Assembly: GCA_020636045.1 (NCBI GenBank)
Contig: JACJYP010000003.1
Span: 248,001 to 312,000 of the forward strand
DNA: 64,000 nt
Direction of reading: 5' to 3'
DNA from: Lewinellaceae bacterium
GTDB taxonomy: Bacteria > Bacteroidota > Bacteroidia > Chitinophagales > Saprospiraceae
Position 1 is the stretch's first letter. Each line of letters begins with the position of its first letter. Below, piece after piece: positions 16,666 through 25,700 of the stretch. The notes under the pieces were generated by a model. That model searched no databases and had not been told where the DNA came from. It saw only the letters and a list, made by a program, of their open reading frames with translations. Both the position numbers and the translations under genes were made by a program.

Positions 16666-19491
16666 TCATATTTTTTTGTGTATATCGGAAGGCGCTACGC
16701 CGAATGTCTGTGAAAAGAGCCTTGAGAAATGGGAGGGGTTTTTGAACCCCACCCGAAAGCACACTTCCTTTACGCTCTGCCCCGGCTTTTCCATCAGTAT
16801 TTCATACGCTTTTTTGAGGCGGTATTGCCGCAGTAGTTGCATGGCTGACTTGTCGCAAATGACGGCAAGCCTTCTCTGCAATTGCGATCTGCTGATCTTG
16901 AGGTCGTAACACAGCTGTGAGAGTCCGTACGCTTCGTTGTGGTAATTGCGCTCGAACACTGCATACAACCGGTCCAGAAATGCATCGCCGGGGTCGGCGA
17001 TCGTTTCATCGGCAACGGTGTCGTTGACCGCACCAGAATTCACCTGCTTGCGGCGGTATAAATAAAGGCCGATACTGACCGACACCAGAATGGCATAACA
17101 TGTAAAGGCCGTACAACCGCGATACCACGGTGTACCTATATCTATATAAACACAAGTAACGGGCGCCGCATCCCAATCATCATCTTCCAGCGAAGCTTGT
17201 AATTCGAACACATAACTGCCGGGTGGAATAGCCGCCAGGTCCACTATGGTATGGTTGCCGTTATCTTCCCAGTGATCGTGCAGCCCGGCGAGCCGGTACC
17301 TGTAATGCACGAGCGCCGGGTCGGAAGCCAGGGGCGCTGCGAATTCGAAACTGACGCTGTTGGAGCGTTCGGGCAAGTGTAGTGAAAATGTATTGCTGTC
17401 GGTCAGGGCAAGCCACCTGTCTGCTGCAAGTGGCGATAGGGGCTTGCCGTTGACCTTTATCCGGGTCACTAACGCCGGTAAAATTGCCGATGGGGCATCG
17501 CGCGCCAGCACATCGATGACAAACAGCCCCTGTGTGCTGCCGAAGGCCATTTCCCCTGATGGCAACAGGCAATAACCACCCGAATTGAATTCGATATTGA
17601 ATGGCGGAAAACGATTTTCAAACCGGAAGAAGCGCCGGCTGCCAGGGTCGAAAGCCGACAAACCCCTGTTGGTGCTGAGCCACAGGTTTCCCCTTTTGTC
17701 GGGGAGGATGCCATAAACCACATTGTCGGAAAGCCCATCCTGTTCCGTATACGATTCGGAATCCAGGGTGCGCAGGTTAAAATGGATCAGGCCGCCGCCC
17801 ATCGTTCCCAGCCATACATATTGCCGGTTTTCAGGGTCGGGGAATATCGAAAGGATATAGTCGCTCCCAAACAACAGCGCGTCGTTGCCGGGACGCCGGA
17901 TCACCTGAAACCGGAACTGTGCGCCCGTGCGCCGTATTTCGATGAGCCCCAGGTTTGTGCCTGCCAGGAGTGTGCTGTCGTTTATCTCGGCCAGCGCGGT
18001 GCTCCTGTATTGATAACCCTTATCCAGAAAGAGCGCGGAGAGGTCCCAGGTTTCATGTTTCCGGTCTTCCGGTTGTATGCGCATGAGTTGCCCGGTATTT
18101 CCTGCGATCCAGATATCGCCCCGGCTGTCTTCGAGCAAGGGCACCGGCACATCGCGCCGATAGGGCAGGTGCAGGGGTATTTCTTCCCAGGGGCCGTTCT
18201 CTTTTTTGCATGCTACCACCATGTTATCCTCCCTGACCCCTGCAATCCACCACGCAGCGCTGTGGGTGACCAAAAGGTTGTACACCCACGTATTGCGCAG
18301 GTCCTTTTTCCAGGGTGCTGTCTCAAGTTGCCCGGTTTGCAGGTTCAATACATTAAAGGCGTGATAGATGCCCGGCCATATCCGTCCGTCGGGCAGCAGT
18401 ACGAGGTTGCGGAAACTTTTATCCGGGCAATAATGCCTGTAGGGAAGAGTGGATCGGCTGATCTTTCGAACCCCGTAGCCGATGGTGCCGGCCCATATAT
18501 TCCCGGAATGATCGACCATGGCTGCATTTGATAGGGACTGGTCCAGCACTGTAAACGTATCCAGTTGACCGAAGAATGCCTGGCTGCGTATGTGGGGTTT
18601 CTCTTTAAAGATGGTGCGCTCGCCAGATGAGTACAGGCATTTGTCGCGGGGGCGGTGGAAGACTTTGGAGCCGTCGGACAACTGCAGAAATGCCGGCCAG
18701 AATTGCTCGCTGACCGCATGCGTACTATCTCCCTCGTGGAGTGAGATCAGATGGCCCTTCTGTTTGCCCGGGGAGTAGCACACTCCTGCATTCCCGTATC
18801 TCTCCATTTCAATTTCCGGCAGGGCTACCGGCTTCAGATGCATCGTGGCAGGGTCGGCGCGATACATCTTGTGGTCATGGCCGATCAGCACAGGCATGCT
18901 GTCGTTTACCATGAACATCCTCTTGAACGATGTTGTCATGTTATTATCCGGGTGGACCAACTGCGCCCGTATTATGCCCTCCAGGTTACCACCTTTCCGT
19001 ATGGTGCGTATCAGATCGGCAGGAGGGGTCACAACCGCTACACCGCTTCCGGAGGTCTGCCCTCCGTACAAAAACCAGACTTTACCGTCGTTTCCATGCA
19101 GGATGCCAGGGACTTCTCCCTGTGGATTATCATTCACCTGCTCGCCCAGCATAACGAACCGCTCGGAGTAGGGGTCCATCACAACCAGCCCCTTGTCGGT
19201 TCCGAGCCAAATCAGGCCCTTGGCGTCTTCGGAAATACAAAGTACATGCCCTGCTTTCAACGACCAGGGCTTGCTGTTTTCAGGCGTATATCGCCTGATC
19301 CGGTAACCGTCGTAGCGATTCAGGCCGTAAAATGTGCCGATCCAGATAAACCCTCTTTTACACTGAAACAAACAGGTAACGAAGCCCTGCGACAGACCGT
19401 CCGCTACTGTCAATGATTCGATCCGGGTGTTCTGCGCCGAAACGGGAATCAAAAAGTACAGGATCAACAGGTATGGAAGCAGTCGGCTCAT
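16666..19491 (-). CDS. Membrane one-component regulator: Reg_prop propeller, Y_Y_Y domain, TM, AraC HTH
   Basis: A 941-residue protein. The signal peptide is MSRLLPYLLILYFLIPVSA. A periplasmic propeller follows with Reg_prop repeats (GFIWIGTFYGLNRYDGY, GLIWLGTDKGLVVMD, GNLWLSTNRGLSAFDP). A Y_Y_Y domain comes next (SVSFEFAAPLASDPALVHYR, ending with YVFELQAS), then one TM helix (CYAILVSVSIGLYLYRRKQ), and finally an AraC-type HTH in the last 104 residues (GLSQLCYDLKISRSQLQRRL, VCFRVGFKNPSHFSRLFSQTF). No histidine kinase or receiver domain is present, unlike classical hybrid two-component systems of this architecture. It therefore probably links outer sensing, often of glycans, directly to DNA binding. 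It lies between the two TPR-like/peptide pairs and is convergent with the first. Confidence 0.92.
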   Translation of the reverse strand: MSRLLPYLLILYFLIPVSAQNTRIESLTVADGLSQGFVTCLFQCKRGFIWIGTFYGLNRYDGYRIRRYTPENSKPWSLKAGHVLCISEDAKGLIWLGTDKGLVVMDPYSERFVMLGEQVNDNPQGEVPGILHGNDGKVWFLYGGQTSGSGVAVVTPPADLIRTIRKGGNLEGIIRAQLVHPDNNMTTSFKRMFMVNDSMPVLIGHDHKMYRADPATMHLKPVALPEIEMERYGNAGVCYSPGKQKGHLISLHEGDSTHAVSEQFWPAFLQLSDGSKVFHRPRDKCLYSSGERTIFKEKPHIRSQAFFGQLDTFTVLDQSLSNAAMVDHSGNIWAGTIGYGVRKISRSTLPYRHYCPDKSFRNLVLLPDGRIWPGIYHAFNVLNLQTGQLETAPWKKDLRNTWVYNLLVTHSAAWWIAGVREDNMVVACKKENGPWEEIPLHLPYRRDVPVPLLEDSRGDIWIAGNTGQLMRIQPEDRKHETWDLSALFLDKGYQYRSTALAEINDSTLLAGTNLGLIEIRRTGAQFRFQVIRRPGNDALLFGSDYILSIFPDPENRQYVWLGTMGGGLIHFNLRTLDSESYTEQDGLSDNVVYGILPDKRGNLWLSTNRGLSAFDPGSRRFFRFENRFPPFNIEFNSGGYCLLPSGEMAFGSTQGLFVIDVLARDAPSAILPALVTRIKVNGKPLSPLAADRWLALTDSNTFSLHLPERSNSVSFEFAAPLASDPALVHYRYRLAGLHDHWEDNGNHTIVDLAAIPPGSYVFELQASLEDDDWDAAPVTCVYIDIGTPWYRGCTAFTCYAILVSVSIGLYLYRRKQVNSGAVNDTVADETIADPGDAFLDRLYAVFERNYHNEAYGLSQLCYDLKISRSQLQRRLAVICDKSAMQLLRQYRLKKAYEILMEKPGQSVKEVCFRVGFKNPSHFSRLFSQTFGVAPSDIHKKI

Positions 19492-19886
19492 TCGGAAAAG
19501 ACACTCCTTTATATTATGATGGATAAATATATTTATAATAAATAAAATTAAAGACCTGTGTGCCGTCGCTGCTATTCCAGGTTCTCAATCCCCAAAGGAA
19601 TTACCTGGCTCTGCTATCGATCATATATGAAAAAGTAAGCGTGTCGGGAGAAAGGGTCGGTGTAATTACTTTATAATCAAATGATAGGATATCAGATAAA
19701 TATAGCCTGTATGGCGCCGGTCATGGCTTCGAATTCGGGTTGATTAAAGGAAACGGGGATTTTTTATCATGTATTTGGGTAAAATAGTAAAGCCCTGATT
19801 TGCTGTTTGAATCATTTTTGCATTTGCCCTTTGGGGCTATTCGCTTCATCATAGATCAATATTAATCTCATAGAAAAGTTAATCGT
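19492..19886. other. 395-bp gap between divergent AraC-type and TPR-like B genes
   Basis: An AT-rich start (tatatttataataaataaaa near 19525) adjoins the regulator gene. No ORF or RNA gene was recognised. The gap presumably carries the divergent promoters. Confidence 0.5.
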
Positions 19887-21410
19887 ATGCAGGATGTTTA
19901 CGAATTGATCCTGCTGTTTCAGCGGCACCGCCTTCGGCCGTTCGGACAGCTCACCCGGGATCAGAGTGGGAAAGTTAAAGCTTACCAGCTGTTTGAAGGG
20001 CTTTGCAAAGGTAGAAATCGCTCCAGGGCAAGCAATATTTCGGATGTATATGCCGAGAACGGCATTGGAGAGAGCAACTATCAGGAAGTTAAATCTGCCT
20101 TGCTGAAGAAATTGCTTAAAGCGGTTTTATTCTTTGACAAAGCCCTGACCCACCAGTCCGACCAGCAAAAGGCGTACTATGAGTGTCAGAAGCAGTGGGT
20201 GCTGGTGCGTTATCTGACCAGCCAGAATGCAAACACCGTGGCCGTTTCCCTGGCTAACGAATTGCTGCTTCGCGCCATGAAGTATGACTTTACACTGCTT
20301 TGCATGGACATCAGCGCCTTTCTGCGCAACCAATACGGCCTGCGTGAAAGCAACGACCGCCGCTACAAAGAGGCAAGCGTCCATTTCCAGTACTTCAGAT
20401 CGGTATACGACGCCGAGTGTACCGCCGAAGAACTGTACACGGGCTTGGTCATGCGAATGGCCAATGCCCCCTGTGCAGAACGGGAAGAAATACACAGACT
20501 GGCAACTGAATACTACGAACAATGCGAAGGCCTCATGGGAACATTCCAGTCGTACCGGCTGAACATGTATGCGTATATGCTGGGGCTCATGAAATACACC
20601 TCGATCGACAGGCACGAAGAGGCATATGCTTTTTGTGAAACGGCGATCAATTATTTCAGCGGGTTGCCGTTTCTGGCGCGAATACCCCTCCAGGTTTTTT
20701 ATTATCAGCACCTGATCTGCAGCATCCATCTTCGCTGTTACGCCGCCAGCAGGAAGTACGTCCGCCATTGTCTGCAACTGATGGAGGAAGGCACATTCAA
20801 CTGGTTCAAGATCAAGGAAATGCACCTGCTGCTGTTGTTGCACACCGAACAGCATGAACGATCGGCCAAGTTGCTCGCCAAAGTGCTGAACCATGCCGAC
20901 ATGGCTTACCTGCCTGATTTTATCAGGGAAATGTGGAGTTTGTTCAAACCCTACATCCGATACCTGGCTTCACTGGGAAAAATAGAGACCCAATTAAAGC
21001 CGGTATTGCAATCCGGCGGCCATTACGGTGGTTTACCCGTTTATTCAAAGGAAAAAAGCGGCATGCAGATCGCTATCCTTGTGATCCGGCAGTTGCAGCT
21101 GATCAGGGATGGCCGGTACGAACAAATACAGATCGAAACAAAGATGCTGGAGGAGTATTGCAACCGTCATCTGCGCAGCAGGAATACGCGGCGCAGCTAC
21201 TACTTCATGAAAATGCTGATGCAGATCCCGCTGGCCGGTTTCGACGGTCGCATGGCCGCATCACGGGGACGCCGGTATCTGGAAAAACTGGAACAACTGC
21301 CGATGCAACTGGCCAACCAGACACACGAGATCGAGATCATACCCTACGATATGCTCTGGAAGTACGCACTCGAATCCCTGCAACCATGCTTGTCTGCCCT
21401 TCCTGAATAA
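19887..21410 (+). CDS. TPR-like helical protein B (paralogue of 14790-16325), unknown function
   Basis: A 507-residue cytoplasmic, helix-rich protein that aligns with protein A along its whole length and is over half identical in the middle. Shared blocks include FTLLCMDI, YGLRESND, YDAECTAEELY, VFYYQHLICSIHLR, MEEGTFNWFK, EKSGMQIAILVI and QLPMQLANQTHEIEIIPYD. Start ATG 19887 gives MQDVYELILLFQRHRLRPF, matching A. It is followed by a terminator-like hairpin, then by a 29-residue ORF whose C-terminus matches the peptide after A, then by two further small ORFs and the giant T9SS gene. This suggests a duplicated two-gene module. No named family is recognised. Confidence 0.85.
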   Translation: MQDVYELILLFQRHRLRPFGQLTRDQSGKVKAYQLFEGLCKGRNRSRASNISDVYAENGIGESNYQEVKSALLKKLLKAVLFFDKALTHQSDQQKAYYECQKQWVLVRYLTSQNANTVAVSLANELLLRAMKYDFTLLCMDISAFLRNQYGLRESNDRRYKEASVHFQYFRSVYDAECTAEELYTGLVMRMANAPCAEREEIHRLATEYYEQCEGLMGTFQSYRLNMYAYMLGLMKYTSIDRHEEAYAFCETAINYFSGLPFLARIPLQVFYYQHLICSIHLRCYAASRKYVRHCLQLMEEGTFNWFKIKEMHLLLLLHTEQHERSAKLLAKVLNHADMAYLPDFIREMWSLFKPYIRYLASLGKIETQLKPVLQSGGHYGGLPVYSKEKSGMQIAILVIRQLQLIRDGRYEQIQIETKMLEEYCNRHLRSRNTRRSYYFMKMLMQIPLAGFDGRMAASRGRRYLEKLEQLPMQLANQTHEIEIIPYDMLWKYALESLQPCLSALPE

Positions 21411-21440
21411 GTCGGCAAGACCCACCATGCCGGCCTTTGC

Positions 21441-21478
21441 AAGAGCCATCCCGACCGGGATGGCTCTTACTGTTTCTG
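21441..21478 (+). terminator. Terminator-like hairpin after TPR-like gene B
   Basis: A near-perfect inverted repeat, aagagccatccc (21441-21452) with gggatggctctt, is followed by a weak T-rich stretch. The rest of the 378-bp gap to 21788 is AT-rich around 21600-21670 with no recognised feature. Confidence 0.6.
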
Positions 21479-21788
21479 TCCGATTCCTGCCGGCGGATCA
21501 TTGTCTTTTCCTCCTTTTCATACTGTTTGTCAAGGCCGTTCCGGCAAAAAAACCGGAAAAAAGCGCCTCGCTGCGCCCCTCTCCGGTGTAACGATAGGCA
21601 CAAAAGTGTAGTTCCACAAACAATTGAAAATCAGTTAAATATAAAAATAACGATAAAATTAACCTTATAAAATCCCGGGTAACGGAACGCTTCATTCCGT
21701 TTGAGATACCCCGTGATGTTGGGCGGACATTTGAACTGTGCAAATCAGCACGATCATCCATCTGAATAATCAATCCGCCTTAATCATC

Positions 21789-21878
21789 ATGAAAAGTTCA
21801 TCTGCTTTTTGCCTTTCAGCATGCTTCGGAAAACACGTTCACACCAAAGGTATCATCGTGGACACCACTATGGTTTAA
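21789..21878 (+). CDS. 29-residue peptide ORF with C-terminal GIIVDTTMV core
   Basis: ATG 21789 to TAA 21876-21878. The peptide starts MKSSSAFCLSACFGKHVHTK and ends GIIVDTTMV. It matches the C-terminus of the 28-residue ORF at 16510-16596 (His at -12, then I-V-D-T-T-x-V). The start context is also shared: aataatcaat at 21765-21774 and an ATGAAAAG start. The N-terminal half is mildly hydrophobic with two Cys (SSAFCLSACF) and could act as a weak export signal. The next ORF starts 24 bp downstream. Function is unknown; paralogy and position are the evidence for reality. Confidence 0.6.
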   Translation: MKSSSAFCLSACFGKHVHTKGIIVDTTMV

Positions 21879-21902
21879 CCACTCCCTCCGAAAGCAGCAA
21901 CT

Positions 21903-22319
21903 ATGTTACGACAGAATACCAAAACAGCTTCCGTGCTGTTCATGGGCCCGGCCCTGGTCAGGGAAGTAGAAATGGAAGTGGTGTTCGGCACCCCCAGTAA
22001 GAATTGTGCCGGCGCGGGCGTCTGCATGTTGACCAACCGGTTCACAAACGGACATACGGTTTCTTGTCCCCATGCACCCGCGATCGTTCACTTTCCGCCG
22101 GGTGGCAACCGGGAACTGGTCTTCAGGTTCCGCAAGCGCTACCTGACCGAACGAATACTGTCGGGGTATTTCAGCAGCGAATTTTTTGTGGTGGAAGAAG
22201 CCTTTCGCCTCCCCCTGCAAATGGTGCGGCGCCTCGGCTTGCCCGTTCGGTCGATCCGCCCGGGCCGCTATGTACTGGAGGAATACACCCGCGAATGGCG
22301 CTTGTATTTCCCCTTCTGA
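21903..22319 (+). CDS. Hypothetical 138-residue protein with Cys motif
   Basis: The protein starts MLRQNTKTASVLFMGPALVR and has no signal peptide. Residues about 26-60 contain FGTPSKNCAGAGVCMLT and later SCPHAPAIVHF, so three Cys lie in the first half. The second half is rich in Arg and aromatic residues (LVFRFRKRYLTERILSGYF, RYVLEEYTREWRLYFPF). I do not recognise a family. It sits 24 bp after the 29-residue ORF and 28 bp before another small ORF, so the three are likely co-transcribed ahead of the giant T9SS gene. Confidence 0.65.
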   Translation: MLRQNTKTASVLFMGPALVREVEMEVVFGTPSKNCAGAGVCMLTNRFTNGHTVSCPHAPAIVHFPPGGNRELVFRFRKRYLTERILSGYFSSEFFVVEEAFRLPLQMVRRLGLPVRSIRPGRYVLEEYTREWRLYFPF

Positions 22320-22347
22320 TTTGAAACATGAAACAATCATAAGAATA

Positions 22348-22617
22348 ATGCTCACGAGATTATTACATCCTCATCCCGCAACTGATTTCACCCGGACACA
22401 GCTCCCGCTGGCATTCCGGGTGGTGTTTTCATGGCTGGTCGGCGCTATCGGGCGCCGGCCTTTCGCCATTTGGCCGGGCGACCGATCTGCCGCTGCGCAG
22501 GCGCCTGCGAGGCCATTCCTGAAATCATCGAGCCTGATTCGTGAGCATGTCAACCCGGCGCTGCCCTGCCGGATGTTCGGCGGCATGCCCGGAAATATCC
22601 GCGAAGGACCCGACTGA
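22348..22617 (+). CDS. Hypothetical 89-residue protein
   Basis: ATG 22348 to TGA 22615-22617. The sequence begins MLTRLLHPHPATDFTRTQLP, has one short hydrophobic stretch (AFRVVFSWLVGAIG), and ends in a Pro/Arg-rich tail. No family is recognised. Tight spacing after the 138-residue gene supports it, but composition alone would not, so it may be spurious. It is 168 bp before the giant gene. Confidence 0.4.
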   Translation: MLTRLLHPHPATDFTRTQLPLAFRVVFSWLVGAIGRRPFAIWPGDRSAAAQAPARPFLKSSSLIREHVNPALPCRMFGGMPGNIREGPD

Positions 22618-22785
22618 GGAGATCAATCATCACACTTCATGCGGCGCCGGCAACTGCCGGACATACGCCGCCCGGCAACCATGAGATGCCATCATCAAAA
22701 CACATCATGTGGTCACTAATCGCTTACCCCCCAATTTTTCCCTTTAGCAAGAATCCAACAGCTTCACTGAAATAACACTCTCCTC

Positions 22786-25700
22786 ATGAAAGGTCTTTAC
22801 ACTCAATGGACACAACGTATAGTCAGCGGCATCTTCTCGCTGGCTTGCCTTGTTTCAACCGGCCCGCTGTCCGCAGCCGGCCCTGTTTTCGAGACGAACG
22901 ACGCCGGCAGGGATTACCCCGCAAGTGCTTCCTCGCACGGCGCGTCGAATAATAACGCGGTTGTAGCGACTGCTACTGCCGACAGAGACATAAACTGGGA
23001 TGCCGGCCCCTGCGGCGATCCCAACTACATCGGCGGTAAAGTGTACCGCGAGTTTTTGTCCAACGGTACCGCCGATGCGGCATATACGGAAACGGAAGAC
23101 GTACCCGGTAACGCCGTCGGCAACCAGACCCGCACGATACGGAACGCCGAACCTCCCATCGCCGGCGTGACGGTCAATGTATACGACATGACCGGCGCGC
23201 TGATCGGCACCGATGTGTCGGACGCGGCGGGCGACTGGTCGGTAAATGCCGCAGCAGCGGCGACGAGCCAGTTGCGCGTGGAATTCATTCCTCCGGCGGG
23301 TTACGAACCCGGACCCTTGGGCGGCAATAACAGCACCTCCGTGCGGGTCGCCAACCGCGGCGACTGCGGGGTGGATTTTACCATCCAGATACCGGCGGAT
23401 CACTGTGAAAACGATCCGCGTTTCAGCGTGGTTTGTTTTGCCCGCAACAACGACGGCAGTACAGAGCCGGTCATCATCGACCTCGCCTATAACACAGGCA
23501 TTCCTTTTGTACCGATCAGCACGATCGACAATACGAAGAACTGGGCTACGCCAAATGCTCCGGCCAGTGCATCGACGGGCTATCCCGTGCCGAGTAAAAC
23601 GATGGTGGCGGGCAAAGGCCAGGTAAATACCGTCTTCGGCCTTGCCTGGGACAAATACCAGCAGCAACTATACGCCGGCACTTATCGCCGTGCCTTCGGC
23701 CCGATGAGTTCGAATGCCAGTGCCAATACCTTTGGCGAGGCGATCATTTACGCCATTCCCTATGGAAGCGCGGTGCCGAGCACGCCGGCTGTCTGGCTGG
23801 ATCTGGAAACCCTGTTTGGCGACGGGTTTGCCGGATCTCATGTGAATGATCCCAATTATCCCGGCCCTACCCAGTTCGGACGTACGGGCAACAACCCCAA
23901 CAGCATCGGTTATACGGGATTGGGCTCCATAAAGGTTTCCCGCGATGGCAGCCAGATGTACGTCATAAACCTGAAAACCGCCGAAGTGCTGGTCATCCCG
24001 ATCGGACCCGGCGGCACGGCGCCTACCCTGGCCAGTCAGATCAAACGGTTCCCGATCCCGACCAATGAATGCCCTGCCGGCACTTTTGCCGGTAGCGGCA
24101 ATCCATATTATGCCGTTTTGGGTCTCGGTGTACACCCCGTCACCGGGCGTGTATACGTGACCCTGACCTGCACCGGTCCTACGGTGAACGATCTGAAAGG
24201 GTTTGTATATTCCTTCGACCCTTCCGACAACACCCCGAGTGCCTCGGATTTTACAAAAGAACTTGAAATCCCGCTCAACCATGCCATTCCGGCCACCAAC
24301 CCGAACGTGAACCCCTGGTATGGGCAGAAATTGCGGGCCTGGGTGAACGTCGGGGCCAACAGCACGCCATTGCCCAATAACTCAAGCGATGCGCAGTACA
24401 CCATGCCCTGGCTCGGTGAGGTTGATTTTGATTTTCAACCCAATGGCGCCTATGCCATGGTGATCGGTACCCGAAACCGGTACCACGACATGATCAACTC
24501 GTCGTTTTATGTTACCGGAGGTATCCTTTACAGGGCGACCAACAGCGGCACGGAAGCGACGCCGGTTTGGGGCCTGGAAAACAACGGCACGGCAGGTCCG
24601 CTGACCTCCATTGTGAACTGGTCTTTTTCACCCAGTTCGCGGGCCGGGGTCTACACTTCGGACCAAAGCCGGTTTTTCAAATACGTGGGCCGCGAGGGTA
24701 GTATGATGGCAGGCACCTTCCAGATACTCCCCAACTTTCACGAGGTGGTAGCGCCCACGATGGACAACGTTTACCACTCCGGTACTTCCGGCATCGCCTG
24801 GCTGAAACTCAGCGATGGCGATCGTTCGCGCGACAACCGGATATTAAGTAACTATACCAGCAGCGGTTACAGCGCTACCAATTTTACCAAATCGAACAAC
24901 TGGGCGGGCATTACCGCCCGCTGCGGTCTGCCTCCGCTGGAGGTCGGCAACCTAGTCTGGCAGGATACCGACGAGGATGGTGTTCAGGATCCCAACGAAC
25001 CCGGTATCGCCGGCCTGACCCTCGAACTTTGGGTCGATACCAACGGCGATATGTCCGTGGACACCAAGGTGGCGGAAACGACCACCGACGCCCAGGGGCA
25101 CTACCTGTTCAGCCATGCAGGCACCAATGCCTACGGGCAGGTGGAAAACTGGTCGTTTTACGCAAGCGACGGCGATCAGGTAGAACCAGGAAAGAAACAC
25201 GAGGTGCGGCTTCCGATCGGCCAGGTACCGCTGAACGGATACCTGCTGACGACGGCCAACTCGCCGGCATCGGGCGGTAATGCCAGTAATGACAATAAAA
25301 CCGACCTGCGCGACTCCGACGGAAGCCTGATCGGGCAAAATGCCACGATCGCTTTCGCAACGGGTAACTGGGGGGAGAACAACCATACGCTTGATTATGG
25401 TTTCAAGCCCTCGGCCGCCTGCTCCGTCAGCCTCACGGCGACGCCCGGACCCTGCGTTCCGGCTACCAATGTGCACAGCGTGACGGGAACGATCACCTTT
25501 GCCAACCCGCCTGCAACAGGCACGATGACCGTGTCGTCCGGTGGCGCTTCGCAAAGTTTCAGCGCGCCCTTCAGCAGCCCGCAGGCCTATACGCTCAACG
25601 GCATCAATTCGGACGGTGCATCCCATACCGTCACCGTATCCTTTAGCGCCGACCCGTCGTGTTCCGGCACATTCGATTATACGGCGCCGGCATCGTGTAC

